Notes: generated by a model from the letters alone, not told the origin. Counted from the stretch's first letter, positions 28,334-38,369 are shown. The stretch: 64,000 nucleotides of DNA from an uncultured Campylobacterales bacterium (GCA_947503785.1 CANNFB010000015.1:1-64000); one strand, 5' to 3'. Program-made: numbers and translations.

Positions 28334-30388
28334 ATGAATGATAAACAAAATAATGACAATAATGGTGGAAATAATAACAACTTTTTTAATAATAATCCAT
28401 TATTAGTTTTTGTAATTTTTTCTATAGTAACAATTTTTGCTTTTAAAGCATTATTCCCTGAAAATCAAATGGGAAATGGTTCAAACAATGGAGTTACTCC
28501 ATTTAATACACAATCTACAAATAAAACAATTCCATATTCTGAGTTAAAAACTTTAATTGGTTCTGGGCAAATTGAATATGTAGGAATTGGTAATACTCAA
28601 ATTAGAGCTGTATCAAAATCTAATACAGGTCAAGTTACTACTTATACTGCAAGAAGAGTTGTTCCTGATGAAACATTAGTTCCAAGCTTAGAAAAAAATG
28701 GAATTAATTATGGTGGAATAAATGAAGAAAATATTCTAGCTGATATTTTGTTTGGCTGGGTTTTACCTATTTTCATTTTCTTAGGTATTTGGATGTTTAT
28801 TTCGAAAAAGATGTCAAAATCTATGGGTGGAGGAGGCGGAGGCCTTCTTGGAATTGGATCATCTAAAAAGATGATTAATTCTGAAAAACCAGATACTAAA
28901 TTTGCAGATATGGCAGGAAATAAAGAAGCTAAAGAAGAAGTTCAAGAAGTTGTTGAATTTTTAAGAAACCCTGACAGATATGTAAAATTAGGAGCTCAAA
29001 TTCCTAAAGGTGTATTACTTGTAGGTCCTCCTGGAACTGGTAAAACATTACTTGCAAAAGCTGTTGCTGGCGAAGCTGATGTTGAGTTCTTAAGTGTTTC
29101 TGGTTCTGCATTTATTGAAATGTTTGTAGGAGTTGGAGCATCTAGAGTTAGAGATTTATTTGAGCAAGCTAAAAAAGTTGCACCTGCGATTATTTTTATT
29201 GATGAAATTGATGCTATTGGTAAATCTAGAGCATCTGGTGGACCAATGGGGGGTAATGATGAAAGAGAACAAACACTAAATCAATTACTTGCTGAAATGG
29301 ATGGATTTGCTACAGAAGAAGCGCCTGTTATTGTATTGGCTGCAACAAATAGACCTGAAGTGCTTGACCCTGCATTATTAAGACCAGGTAGATTTGATAG
29401 ACAAGTTTTAGTTGATAAACCTGATTTTGAAGGTAGAAAAGAGATTTTAAACGTACATATTAAAGGTGTAAAAGTTGGTGGTGACGTTGATTTAGTTGAA
29501 GTAGCTCGAATGACAGCAGGACTTGCTGGTGCTGATTTAGCAAATATTGTAAATGAAGCTGCATTACTTGCCGGTCGTGCAAAAAAAGATGAAGTTACTT
29601 ATGAAGATTTCAAAGAAGCTGTTGAGAGACAAATCGCAGGTTTAGAGAAAAAATCGAGAAGAATATCTCCAAAAGAGAGAAAAATTGTAGCTTATCATGA
29701 ATCGGGACATGCTGTTATTGCAGAAATTACAAAAGGTGCTAAGAAAGTAAATAAAGTATCAATTGTTCCTAGAGGAATGGCTGCTTTAGGATATACACTT
29801 AATACTCCAGAAGAAAATAAATACTTAATGCAAAAGCATGAATTAATAGCTGAAGTAGATACACTACTTGGTGGTCGTGCTGCTGAAGAAGTGTTTATTG
29901 GTGAAATTAGTACAGGTGCTGGAAATGACCTAGAGCGTGCTACTGATATTATTAAATCAATGGCTACAATCTATGGTATGAGTGATATTGTTGGTCTGAT
30001 GGTTTTAGAAAAAAGACAAAACCAATTCTTAGGTGGACAAACACAAAAAGATTTCTCTGATGATATGGCTAAGAATCTTGATTCACATATAAAAACTGTA
30101 TTAAATGAACGATATGAACTTGTACTTCAATCTTTAAGAGATAATGATGCTGCAATTGAACAAATGACTGCTGAATTATTAGAATTAGAAGTAATTACGG
30201 GTGAGAGAGTTCGTGAAATTATAAAAGAAAATGGTGGAGTAGTTTTTGAAGCTGAAGATCTTCATTCTGATGCACTTTCTAAAGATAAAAAAGAAACTAA
30301 TGTTGAAGCTGAAGCTGAAACTGAAGACATGTCTTCTTCTGATGAAGATACAACAAGTACAGAAGAAAACGAAACTAAAAAAGACTAA
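28334..30388 (+). CDS. ftsH: ATP-dependent zinc metalloprotease FtsH
   Basis: A 684-residue FtsH. A low-complexity Asn-rich N-terminus (NNDNNGGNNNNFFNNN) is followed by transmembrane helices at about 22-42 and 137-157 around a periplasmic domain. The AAA module has GPPGTGKT near 232, IIFIDEIDAIG and the SRH TNRPEVLDPALLRPGRFD; the zinc protease has HESGHA near 455. The C-terminal tail (about 650-684) is very acidic. It degrades misfolded membrane proteins and regulators. Confidence 0.97.
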   Translation: MNDKQNNDNNGGNNNNFFNNNPLLVFVIFSIVTIFAFKALFPENQMGNGSNNGVTPFNTQSTNKTIPYSELKTLIGSGQIEYVGIGNTQIRAVSKSNTGQVTTYTARRVVPDETLVPSLEKNGINYGGINEENILADILFGWVLPIFIFLGIWMFISKKMSKSMGGGGGGLLGIGSSKKMINSEKPDTKFADMAGNKEAKEEVQEVVEFLRNPDRYVKLGAQIPKGVLLVGPPGTGKTLLAKAVAGEADVEFLSVSGSAFIEMFVGVGASRVRDLFEQAKKVAPAIIFIDEIDAIGKSRASGGPMGGNDEREQTLNQLLAEMDGFATEEAPVIVLAATNRPEVLDPALLRPGRFDRQVLVDKPDFEGRKEILNVHIKGVKVGGDVDLVEVARMTAGLAGADLANIVNEAALLAGRAKKDEVTYEDFKEAVERQIAGLEKKSRRISPKERKIVAYHESGHAVIAEITKGAKKVNKVSIVPRGMAALGYTLNTPEENKYLMQKHELIAEVDTLLGGRAAEEVFIGEISTGAGNDLERATDIIKSMATIYGMSDIVGLMVLEKRQNQFLGGQTQKDFSDDMAKNLDSHIKTVLNERYELVLQSLRDNDAAIEQMTAELLELEVITGERVREIIKENGGVVFEAEDLHSDALSKDKKETNVEAEAETEDMSSSDEDTTSTEENETKKD

Positions 30389-30403
30389 ACTCTCTATTTA
30401 CAA

Positions 30404-30427
30404 AGGGTAAAATATTATTTTTACCCT
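30404..30427 (+). terminator. Possible ftsH terminator hairpin
   Basis: A 9-bp stem (agggtaaaa/ttttaccct) 16 bases after the ftsH stop. It lacks a T tract downstream, so it may act only as a transcript-end stabiliser. Confidence 0.4.
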
Positions 30428-30518
30428 GTTCTTACTTAAACCCAAGTATTACATTTAAACTAAAAATTATTAATTTTATATATTTTTGATATAATAAAAA
30501 TAAAAGAATAGGATACTT

Positions 30519-31400
30519 ATGAAAAATTTAATAAAATTATTAATTATATTTCATCTTATGACTTCTTTATATGCAGAACCAAAATTTGAATCAAAGTTTG
30601 GTTTTTTGTCTGAAGGAACTTTATTATCATCATTTAAAGATGCAAGAGTTGCATTAAAGATTTGGCTAGAAGATGTAGCTACTAGTTATGATGGTAAATT
30701 AGATATAGAATTTTATGACACATCAGAATCCTTGTACAGTGCTTTAAAAAATGGTGAATTGGAGATGGTTATATTAGATTTACCATTTTTCTTTAAAAAC
30801 AAAAAAGATATTTTTGAAAATAGTGATAATTTTTGGTCTTTAAATATGAGTGATAGTAAATATCCTCAATACTATTTAATAGGAAAAAAATCTTTAAATG
30901 CAAAAGATTTTAAGGGAATTAAAAATAAAACCATATCAATAAAAGAAGGAGATCTTGGTGCTTCAGTTTGGTTAGATAAAAACTCATTAATCAATAATAA
31001 AGAATCTTCAAAAAAAGCACTTAAAGAAATTATTTTAAAGAAGAAAGAATCAACAGCTATTCTAAATGTATTTTTTAATAAATCAGATTTTGCAATAGTG
31101 CGAAAAGAAACATGGGATATATCTTCTGAGTTGAATCCTTCTTTAAAAAAGAAAATTGCTGTTATTCAAAAATCTAAAAAAATACATATTCCTTTTATTG
31201 GTTTATTTCGTAAAAATACAAAAAGTTTAACTATAAAATCTTTTTTTTCACTTAGTCAAGATTTAAATAAAATCAAAGGAAGTGGACAAATAATTACAAT
31301 ATTAAAATTTCATTCTTTATTTAAAGTTGATGATGATTATTTAAAAAATCTTGATAAGTATTATGATGAGTATTTTGCTTTAAAAAAGAAATATAAATGA
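30519..31400 (+). CDS. PhnD-like periplasmic substrate-binding protein
   Basis: A 293-residue exported protein. The signal peptide is residues 1-19 (IIFHLMTSLYAEP), followed by a type 2 periplasmic-binding fold of the phosphate/phosphonate (PhnD) kind: FGFLSEGTLLSSFKDARVAL, FYDTSESLYSALKNGELEM, and a middle ISIKEGDLGASVWLD. No permease or ATPase gene is present; instead it overlaps by four bases the sensor kinase downstream. This layout suggests a ligand receptor feeding the kinase rather than a transporter component. The ligand is unknown. Confidence 0.75.
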   Translation: MKNLIKLLIIFHLMTSLYAEPKFESKFGFLSEGTLLSSFKDARVALKIWLEDVATSYDGKLDIEFYDTSESLYSALKNGELEMVILDLPFFFKNKKDIFENSDNFWSLNMSDSKYPQYYLIGKKSLNAKDFKGIKNKTISIKEGDLGASVWLDKNSLINNKESSKKALKEIILKKKESTAILNVFFNKSDFAIVRKETWDISSELNPSLKKKIAVIQKSKKIHIPFIGLFRKNTKSLTIKSFFSLSQDLNKIKGSGQIITILKFHSLFKVDDDYLKNLDKYYDEYFALKKKYK

Positions 31401-32998
31401 ATATTAGAAGTTTTAAAGATACCTTGTTTACTAAGGTATTTATATTAATATTTATGGCTATTTTTTTAGTTTTAAGTTTCTTCTCTTTTGAGGTAATTAA
31501 ATTACAACAAAAATCTGTGTTAGATGCTATTAAAGCAAATGTAAAAAGTATGGGAGATTCTATTGTATTTGTTAATACTGATGCTATGATTGTTGATGAT
31601 GATATAAAAATTTTAGAGTTTGCATATGACTTTGTTCAAGTTAATAAAAAGATTAAAAAATTAACTATTTCAAGAAGAAATGGAAATAGTTTAGTTATTC
31701 AGCAAAATAAATGGGAAGTAGAAGAAAATAATAGAAAAAATATTCTTTCTAAAAAAGAAATGGAAAAAATAAAAAAATCTAAATATGAAATACTATATTC
31801 AAAAACTTTTAATGAAGATATTTTTATTTATTCTTATCCTATATATTTAAGTTCAGTACATTGGGGTTGGTTGCATTTTGAATTATCTTTAAATGAGTAT
31901 AATAAAAAACTAAATGAAATGTATAATCAGTTTTTTATTTTAGCTACGATGATGTTTCTTTCCATGTTATTTGTTTCTTTTCTTATTGCAAAAATGGTTT
32001 CAAAGCCTATTGTAAATCTTAAAGAAGTGTCTCTTAAAATTTACAATGGGGATTTATCAAAAAGAGTTAAAATTGAGACAAATGATGAAATTGGAAAACT
32101 ATCACTTATTTTTAATAAAATGATTGATAGTTTAGAGAAATCACAAATTGAGTTAAAAAAGTCTCATGACGAACTAGAAAAAAGAGTAAGACAAAGAACG
32201 GATGAGTTAGAAAATAAATCAAAACAGTTAAAAGAGCTTAATGATAATCTAGAAAATATAGTAATTGAAGAAATTTCAAAAAGACAAACACAAGAAGAAC
32301 TTTTAATTCAACAATCAAAATTAGCTTCAATGGGTGAGATGATAGGAAATATAGCGCATCAATGGAGACAACCTTTAAATGCTATTGGCTTAGTAATCCA
32401 AAATATACAAGTAAGTTATATGATGGAAGAACTAGATGATAAATTTATGGAAAAATCAGTTAACAAAGCTAATTTATTAACCTCTACTATGTCAAAAACA
32501 ATTGATGATTTTAGAAACTTCTTTAAGCCAAATAAAGAAATTAGTGAGTTTAGTCTTGATAGTTCAATTAAAAATTCATTGTCTTTAATTGGTTCAACTT
32601 TTGATTATCACGAAATTGATATAGAATATAATGTTGATGAAGATATAAAAGTAATTGGATTTGCTAATGAATTTTCTCAAGTTATATTAAATATATTAAC
32701 AAACTCAAAAGATGCATTTACTGAGAAAAAAATTATTGATTCAAAAGTTACTTTAGAAATTCAAAAGTCTGAGAAGTATGGAGCTGTGATAATAAAAGAT
32801 AATGCAGGTGGAATACCTAAAAATATAATAGAGAAAGTTTTTGAACCTTATTTCACAACAAAAGAAGAAGGCAAGGGAACAGGTATTGGCTTATACATGT
32901 CAAAAATAATTATAGAAAAAAATATGAAAGGTAAATTGTCTGTAAATAATACAGAAGATGGTGCTGAATTTACTATATCAATACCTTTATCTATGTAA
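31397..32998 (+). CDS. Sensor histidine kinase with HAMP domain
   Basis: A 533-residue kinase. Transmembrane helices at about 12-33 and 178-200 enclose a periplasmic sensor of about 145 residues. A HAMP domain (about 200-252), a coiled coil (about 253-305), then the dimerisation box LASMGEMIGNIAHQWRQPLNAIG (the AHQWRQPL variant common in Campylobacterota) near 310-332, the N box NILTNSKDAF and the G box GTGIGLYMSKIII follow. Its start overlaps the PhnD-like gene (ATGA), and a REC-PAS-GGDEF gene follows 98 bases downstream. A phosphorelay periplasmic protein to kinase to cyclase is the simplest reading. Confidence 0.9.
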   Translation: MNIRSFKDTLFTKVFILIFMAIFLVLSFFSFEVIKLQQKSVLDAIKANVKSMGDSIVFVNTDAMIVDDDIKILEFAYDFVQVNKKIKKLTISRRNGNSLVIQQNKWEVEENNRKNILSKKEMEKIKKSKYEILYSKTFNEDIFIYSYPIYLSSVHWGWLHFELSLNEYNKKLNEMYNQFFILATMMFLSMLFVSFLIAKMVSKPIVNLKEVSLKIYNGDLSKRVKIETNDEIGKLSLIFNKMIDSLEKSQIELKKSHDELEKRVRQRTDELENKSKQLKELNDNLENIVIEEISKRQTQEELLIQQSKLASMGEMIGNIAHQWRQPLNAIGLVIQNIQVSYMMEELDDKFMEKSVNKANLLTSTMSKTIDDFRNFFKPNKEISEFSLDSSIKNSLSLIGSTFDYHEIDIEYNVDEDIKVIGFANEFSQVILNILTNSKDAFTEKKIIDSKVTLEIQKSEKYGAVIIKDNAGGIPKNIIEKVFEPYFTTKEEGKGTGIGLYMSKIIIEKNMKGKLSVNNTEDGAEFTISIPLSM

Positions 32999-33096
32999 AA
33001 GTATGAAAAAGTGAAAGTATACCTAATTATAATAAAGTCTTTTATAGTATACTTTATTTATAATAACTAAAATGTATAAATAAAAAAGAAGTTAAT

Positions 33097-34383
33097 TTGA
33101 AGAAAATAAATAAAACATTATTAAGTAATATCACTATTTTATATGTTGAAGATGAAAAGATGATTAGTGAAGAAGTGTCTTTTTTCTTTAAAAAATATGT
33201 AAAGAATTTTCATGTTGCAAATAATGGACTAGAAGGTTTAGAACTTTTTAAAGAAGTTAATCCTGATATCTTAATCACTGATATACAAATGCCAAAAATG
33301 AATGGCCTTGAACTGATAAAAGAAATTGGATCCACTTCCGTACCTATTATTATTACTACGGCATATTCTGATATAGATTATTTTTTAAAAGCTATTGAGC
33401 TTAAAATTTCAAAATTTGTTATAAAACCAATTAATTTAATAACACTAATCTCAGATGTACAAGATTGCATTATTGATAGACATTTACAAAATAAACTTTT
33501 TGAAAAAGATAATTTATTAAAAATAGTAGATGAGAATGTTCTTCTTTCAATTACAAATAAAGCTGGAATTATTGTAGATGTAAGTAGTTCTTTTTGTGAG
33601 TTTACTAAATTCAAAAAAGATGAACTAATTGGAGAAAGTCATAATATTTTAAGGCATGAAGATACTCCTGACCTATTTTATAAAAACATGTGGAAGGAAA
33701 TAAGTTCAGGAAAAAAATTCAGTACAGAGATTAAAAATAGAAAAAAAGATGGAACGGTTTATTATGCAAATCTTACAATTACACCTGTTTTTAAAGATGA
33801 TAAAATTATAAACTATACTGCTATTAGAAATGATATAACAGATAAGAAAAAATTAGAACAATTAATTATAGAAGATGATTTAACTAAACTTTATAATAGA
33901 AGGCATTTTAATACTATTTTGAATCAAGAAATAAGAAGAGTAAAAAGAGATAATTCAACTATAACTTTAGTTAGTCTTGATATTGATCATTTTAAAAAAT
34001 ATAATGATACTTATGGTCATCCAAAAGGTGATGATGTTCTAGTTAAAATAGGAAAAGTCTTAAAAGAACACACCTCTCGGTCAAGTGATTATGCTTTTAG
34101 AATTGGTGGTGAAGAATTTTGTTTAATATTTTCAGGTTCAAAGCTTCAAGAATCTTTATTCTATGTTCAAGAAGTTGTAAATGCTGTAGAAAGTTTAAAA
34201 ATTGAGCATGAAAATAGTAGAAATAGTAAATTTGTAACTATTTCTGCAGGTCTTATTGTTCAAAAAGCAGAAGAGATAATTAATGAAGATACTTTGTATA
34301 AGTATTCAGACATTGCATTATATCAAGCAAAAGTAAAAGGGCGTAATCAAGTTGTTCTTTCTGAATTTTCTACAAAGTCTTGA
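33097..34383 (+). CDS. REC-PAS-GGDEF diguanylate cyclase
   Basis: A 428-residue regulator. The receiver (about 10-125) has phospho-acceptor D62 in ILITDIQMPKMNG; the PAS domain (about 140-258) contains FKKDELIGESHNILRHEDTP and ends NDITDKKKLEQ; the GGDEF domain (about 265-425) has DDLTKLYNRRHFN, DIDHFKKYNDTYGH and the active-site GGEEF. RSSD five residues before GGEEF is an intact inhibitory I-site. It should make cyclic di-GMP under control of the upstream kinase, with product feedback. The start is TTG 33097. The -35 of the leucine leader promoter overlaps its stop codon. Confidence 0.92.
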   Translation: MKKINKTLLSNITILYVEDEKMISEEVSFFFKKYVKNFHVANNGLEGLELFKEVNPDILITDIQMPKMNGLELIKEIGSTSVPIIITTAYSDIDYFLKAIELKISKFVIKPINLITLISDVQDCIIDRHLQNKLFEKDNLLKIVDENVLLSITNKAGIIVDVSSSFCEFTKFKKDELIGESHNILRHEDTPDLFYKNMWKEISSGKKFSTEIKNRKKDGTVYYANLTITPVFKDDKIINYTAIRNDITDKKKLEQLIIEDDLTKLYNRRHFNTILNQEIRRVKRDNSTITLVSLDIDHFKKYNDTYGHPKGDDVLVKIGKVLKEHTSRSSDYAFRIGGEEFCLIFSGSKLQESLFYVQEVVNAVESLKIEHENSRNSKFVTISAGLIVQKAEEIINEDTLYKYSDIALYQAKVKGRNQVVLSEFSTKS

Positions 34384-34408
34384 CAAAAGTATCTAAATTA
34401 ATTATACT
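34380..34408 (+). promoter_or_regulatory. Promoter of the leucine leader / leuA transcript
   Basis: TTGACA at 34380-34385 and TATACT at 34403-34408 with an ideal 17-base spacer. The -35 overlaps the stop codon of the cyclase gene. The predicted start, near 34415, gives a leader of about 200 bases before leuA. Confidence 0.75.
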
Positions 34409-34437
34409 TATGCAGATTTAAACTTTAGGAGAGTTCT

Positions 34438-34515
34438 ATGAAAATATTTAATTTTTACAATAATCATTTCATCAAAAGTGTTAACTCTTTATTGCTTCTT
34501 ACAAAAACTCTCTAA
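34438..34515 (+). CDS. leuL: Leucine leader peptide (25 residues)
   Basis: A short ORF, ATG to TAA, with a strong ribosome site (AGGAGAG, 34428-34434) whose product ends NSLLLLTKTL: four consecutive, different leucine codons (TTA TTG CTT CTT) and a fifth (CTC) just before the stop. It lies between a good promoter and leuA. This is the arrangement of amino-acid leader peptides in which ribosome stalling at scarce charged tRNA-Leu controls transcription into the biosynthetic gene. The peptide itself probably has no function. Confidence 0.75.
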   Translation: MKIFNFYNNHFIKSVNSLLLLTKTL

Positions 34516-34586
34516 TTTTAAAAAAATTAGACACTTATACAATCACAAATCACATTACATAGTTTTTCTTTTTTATAATAAAAAAG
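34476..34586 (+). promoter_or_regulatory. Candidate leuA attenuator region
   Basis: A hairpin tctaatttt (34511-34519) / aaaattaga (34523-34531) overlaps the leader stop codon. An upstream segment aagtgt (34476-34481), just before the Leu codons, can pair with acactt (34531-34536), which overlaps the right arm by one base. Further down, ctttttta-rich DNA at 34568-34586 forms an AT hairpin next to a T tract (34562-34574). Alternative folds are plausible, but no textbook GC-rich terminator is visible. A TATAAT at 34588-34593 might also give leuA a second promoter. Confidence 0.45.
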
Positions 34587-34620
34587 ATATAATAATACAT
34601 ATTTTAAAAGGTAAAATCAC

Positions 34621-36174
34621 ATGGATAAAAATAGAATTATAGTATTTGATACTACATTAAGAGACGGTGAACAAAGTCCAGGTTGTTCAATGAATACAGA
34701 AGAAAAAATTAAAATAGCATTACAACTAGAAAAATTAGGTGTTGATGTTATTGAAGCAGGATTTGCAGCCGCAAGTCCTGGGGATTTTGATGCAATTTCT
34801 AGAATTGCAGAACAAGTTAAGAATTCTTCTATTTGTTCTCTTAGTCGTGCAATTGATAATGATATTAAACAATCAGGATTAGCTGTAAGTAAGGCTGCAA
34901 AACATAGAATTCATACATTTATAGCAACTTCTCCAATTCATATGAAGTATAAATTAAAAATGAGTGAAGCAGAAGTTATTAAAAGAGCTATTCATGCAGT
35001 TGAATATGCAAGAACATTCGTTGATGATGTTGAATTTTCATTAGAAGATGCAGGACGTTCTGAAATTCCTTTTATGAAAGAAGTTATGGATGCAGTAATA
35101 GCTGCAGGTGCTACAACAATTAATTTACCTGATACTGTTGGATATAGATTACCACATGAATTAGGTGCAATGGTTAAAGAATTATCTGATTTTGCAGGTG
35201 ATAGAGCAATTATTTCAGTTCATAATCATAATGATTTAGGTTTATCGACTGCAAATACTTTAGCCGCGGTTATGAATGGGGCTAGACAGATAGAAGTTAC
35301 AATGAATGGTTTAGGTGAAAGAGCTGGTAATTCTGCTTTAGAAGAGGCTGTAATGGCTATTAAAACTAGAAAAGATGCTTTTGGAGAATTATATACAAAT
35401 ATTAATACTCCTGAAATATATGCAACTTCAAGATTAGTTGCAACTGTAACTGGTGTTGAACCACAACAAAATAAAGCAATTGTAGGTAAAAATGCATTTG
35501 CTCATGAAAGTGGAATTCATCAAGATGGTATGTTAAAGAATAATGAAACATATGAAATTATGAAACCTGAAGATGTAGGTGTATTTAAAGAATCTACATT
35601 AATCTTAGGTAAGCATTCTGGTCGTGCTGCATTTAGAGATAGAATTGAACACTTAGGTTTTGATAAAGTTTCTGATGAAGAATTAAATGCTGCTTTTGAA
35701 AGATTTAAAATTTTAGCTGATAAGAAAAAAGATATAGGTGATGATGATATTAGAATGATAATCACTGATGAAGCTTTAAATCAAGACAAAACTTATGAAT
35801 TAGAAGCATTACAGATTTCTGATTGTTCAAATGGGGTTCCAACAGCAGCAGTAGCTATTAAATTTAAAGATCAAATTATGAGAGATGCAGCTATTGGTGA
35901 TGGTACTATGGATGCGATCTTTAAAACTATTGATAGATTAACAGGTTACGATGGAGAGCTTAAAGATTATAAAGTTACTTCTGTTACTGAAGGTAAAGAT
36001 GCCTTAGCAAAAGTTACAACAAGAGTTTCTTTTGATGAAAACTCACCTGCATTTGTAGGACATGGTTTAAGTATTGATACTATGTTAGCAACTGCAAAAG
36101 CATATATTAGTGCTTTAAATTCTTACCTTTCTCAAAAAGAAAGACTTTCTAAACAAAGTCCACACCAAGTATAA
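34621..36174 (+). CDS. leuA: 2-isopropylmalate synthase
   Basis: A 517-residue LeuA: the start [18 protein letters not shown] with the metal-binding Asp, [34 protein letters not shown] with the two metal His, [13 protein letters not shown], and a C-terminal regulatory domain (about 390-510) that gives leucine feedback inhibition. It condenses acetyl-CoA with 2-oxoisovalerate, the first step of leucine synthesis. Leader peptide and promoter upstream indicate additional transcriptional control. No leuBCD genes follow. Confidence 0.96.
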   Translation: MDKNRIIVFDTTLRDGEQSPGCSMNTEEKIKIALQLEKLGVDVIEAGFAAASPGDFDAISRIAEQVKNSSICSLSRAIDNDIKQSGLAVSKAAKHRIHTFIATSPIHMKYKLKMSEAEVIKRAIHAVEYARTFVDDVEFSLEDAGRSEIPFMKEVMDAVIAAGATTINLPDTVGYRLPHELGAMVKELSDFAGDRAIISVHNHNDLGLSTANTLAAVMNGARQIEVTMNGLGERAGNSALEEAVMAIKTRKDAFGELYTNINTPEIYATSRLVATVTGVEPQQNKAIVGKNAFAHESGIHQDGMLKNNETYEIMKPEDVGVFKESTLILGKHSGRAAFRDRIEHLGFDKVSDEELNAAFERFKILADKKKDIGDDDIRMIITDEALNQDKTYELEALQISDCSNGVPTAAVAIKFKDQIMRDAAIGDGTMDAIFKTIDRLTGYDGELKDYKVTSVTEGKDALAKVTTRVSFDENSPAFVGHGLSIDTMLATAKAYISALNSYLSQKERLSKQSPHQV

Positions 36175-36205
36175 ATAGGTAAAGCAGTAAAACTGCTTTA
36201 TCTAT
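36175..36205 (+). terminator. leuA terminator hairpin
   Basis: A 14-bp stem with one G-U pair (ataggtaaagcagt / actgctttatctat) and a 3-base loop begins directly after the leuA stop. A T tract is lacking, so strength is uncertain. Confidence 0.55.
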
Positions 36206-36308
36206 AAAATAACTTAATATCAATCAAAAATTTATCAAAATTTATGTATAATATATGTACTTAGCTAAATAAAATAATTATTTGGAACAACGGGGGACAT
36301 AATATTAC

Positions 36309-38369
36309 ATGATGCAGTTTAACTTCTTTTTGAAGCTTTTAAAAGAATCTTTTAGAGATTTAATTCCAATTATAGTTGTAATTCTATTTTTTCAATTAGC
36401 AATTATTCAAGCAGTACCAGAAGGATGGGTTAATACAGCTATTGGATTAGGTATAGTAGGTGTTGGTTTAGCAATTTTTTTACAAGGTCTAGAAATTGGA
36501 GTATTTCCAGTTGGGGAAGGACTTGCAAGAGATTTTGCTAAATCTGGCTGGACTACATGGATTTTAATTTTTGGTTTTTTAATAGGATTTGGTACTACAA
36601 TAGCAGAGCCAGCTCTTGCTGTAATTGCTGATAAAGCTGCTTCAATTTCCAGTGGAAGAATTGACGCTACAGTCTTGAGATTTGTAGTTGCTGGGTCTGT
36701 TGGACTTGCAATTTTATTAGGTGTATTTAGGATTATTAAAGGTCATCCAATTCATTATTATATCATTGCTGGGTATATAATAGTTGTTACTGTTACTTTT
36801 TTTGCACCACCTGAAATTATTGGATTATCTTACGATTTAGGTGGAGTTACCACTTCAACTGTAACTGTTCCTTTGGTTGCAGCTTTAGGTATTGGATTAG
36901 CATCGAATATAAAAGGAAGAAATCCAGTTATTGACGGGTTTGGACTAATCGCTTTTGCTTCTTTAACACCAATGATATTTGTTCAAATCTATGGAATTGC
37001 AGTATATAATCTAGTTGATGCTCAAGATGTAGCAAATATAGTAGTTAAAGCTGCAGTTTCTTCTCCTACTGATATTACTTTTGAATCTATCCTTTATGGA
37101 ATTTTATCTGTAATTAAAGATGTTATTCCTATTTTAGCAATTATTCTTTTCTTCCAATATGGAGTATTAAAAAAACCTATACAAAACTTAAAAACAGTAT
37201 TTTTAGGTTTTACTCTTGTAATTGTTGGTTTGTATGCATTTATTCTTGGACTTGAGATGGGTCTATTCTCACTTGGTGAGACTATGGCTTATCAATTAAC
37301 TAAATCTGACTCTGTAATGATGATTTATGCTTTTGCTTTTGCAATTGGTTTTTCAACTACAATGGCAGAACCAGCTCTTATGGCAATTGCAAAAAAAGCA
37401 AAAGATATTTCTGATGGTAAGATTAATGATTTTGCCTTAAGATTATTTGTAGCTTCTGGTGTTGCAATTGGTATTGCATTAGGTGCTTTTAGAATTGTAG
37501 ATGGTGGACATATTCACTATTATATTATTGTTGGATATTTAATTGTAATTATTTTAACATTTATAGCTCCTAAGTATATTATTCCAATTGCGTATGATTC
37601 AGGGGGAGTTACTACTTCAACTGTTACTGTTCCTTTAGTAGCAGCTTTAGGTATTGGATTAGCTACAAATATTCCAGGACGTAGCCCTTTAATTGATGGA
37701 TTTGGACTTATTGCCTTTGCTTCACTATTCCCAATGATAACCGTAATGCTATATGGAATTTTAATTGAGAAATTTGAGGTTAAATCAGATACTCAAATTG
37801 AAAAAGAAGATTTATTACATGACAATTTAGTTGATGCTGAGAATATGGATTTAGCTACAGTTAATGTTGATGGTTCAGATGTAAGACATTCTTTATCCTT
37901 AGAGTTTAGTGCAGTAGTTATTATTGTTCCAGTAGCTAAAAAAATTGATGCTATTGCTGCAGCACATAAAGCTGGAGCTTCTGGAGTTACAGTGTTAAGA
38001 GGTGATGGAATAGGTCTTGATGAAATGGATAATTACTTTAGAACATCCTTTGAAGCTAATGACACTTTACTTTTATTTCTATTACCTAAATATTTAGTAA
38101 ATAATGTAATTAAGCAAATTATTCATTCCTTACATATTACAACAACAGGTAAAGGTATCGCCTTTGCCTTCCCTCTTACACATATGAAAGGTATATCTTT
38201 AACAAAAGAAGATATCTTTAGAGAAAAAGCATATGAAGTAAATATTGATGGTAAATCTAAGAAATCTAAGAAATCTAAAAAAGACAAAAAATCTAAAAAA
38301 GATAAACCTGAAACAATAAAAGAAGAAGTAAATGAAGAAAATTCAGAACCTTCAGCAACTACAAAGTAG
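36309..38369 (+). CDS. Duplicated DUF1538 membrane protein with GlnB-like C-terminal domain
   Basis: A 686-residue membrane protein. Two homologous halves (about 1-235 and 255-490) each carry GxFxxGExxAxxLxKS-like, IAEPAL/MAEPAL, GGVTTSTVTVPLVAALGIGLA and DGFGLIAFASL motifs; the near-identity of these shows an internal duplication of the DUF1538 unit. A soluble domain (about 515-635; FSAVVIIVPVAKKIDAI, AHKAGASGVTVLRGDG) looks like a P-II/GlnB-type sensor, and a Lys-rich tail (KSKKSKKSKKDKKSKKD) follows. Probably an ion or solute transporter controlled by the GlnB-like part; the substrate is unknown. The next gene overlaps its end by 38 bases. Confidence 0.85.
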   Translation: MMQFNFFLKLLKESFRDLIPIIVVILFFQLAIIQAVPEGWVNTAIGLGIVGVGLAIFLQGLEIGVFPVGEGLARDFAKSGWTTWILIFGFLIGFGTTIAEPALAVIADKAASISSGRIDATVLRFVVAGSVGLAILLGVFRIIKGHPIHYYIIAGYIIVVTVTFFAPPEIIGLSYDLGGVTTSTVTVPLVAALGIGLASNIKGRNPVIDGFGLIAFASLTPMIFVQIYGIAVYNLVDAQDVANIVVKAAVSSPTDITFESILYGILSVIKDVIPILAIILFFQYGVLKKPIQNLKTVFLGFTLVIVGLYAFILGLEMGLFSLGETMAYQLTKSDSVMMIYAFAFAIGFSTTMAEPALMAIAKKAKDISDGKINDFALRLFVASGVAIGIALGAFRIVDGGHIHYYIIVGYLIVIILTFIAPKYIIPIAYDSGGVTTSTVTVPLVAALGIGLATNIPGRSPLIDGFGLIAFASLFPMITVMLYGILIEKFEVKSDTQIEKEDLLHDNLVDAENMDLATVNVDGSDVRHSLSLEFSAVVIIVPVAKKIDAIAAAHKAGASGVTVLRGDGIGLDEMDNYFRTSFEANDTLLLFLLPKYLVNNVIKQIIHSLHITTTGKGIAFAFPLTHMKGISLTKEDIFREKAYEVNIDGKSKKSKKSKKDKKSKKDKPETIKEEVNEENSEPSATTK

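Noticed and set aside
38250-38310. Repeat array of aaatctaag units at the end of the DUF1538 gene
   Set aside because: It is the coding sequence of the Lys/Ser-rich tail (KSKKSKK...), not a separate repeat element, although it could vary in length by slippage.
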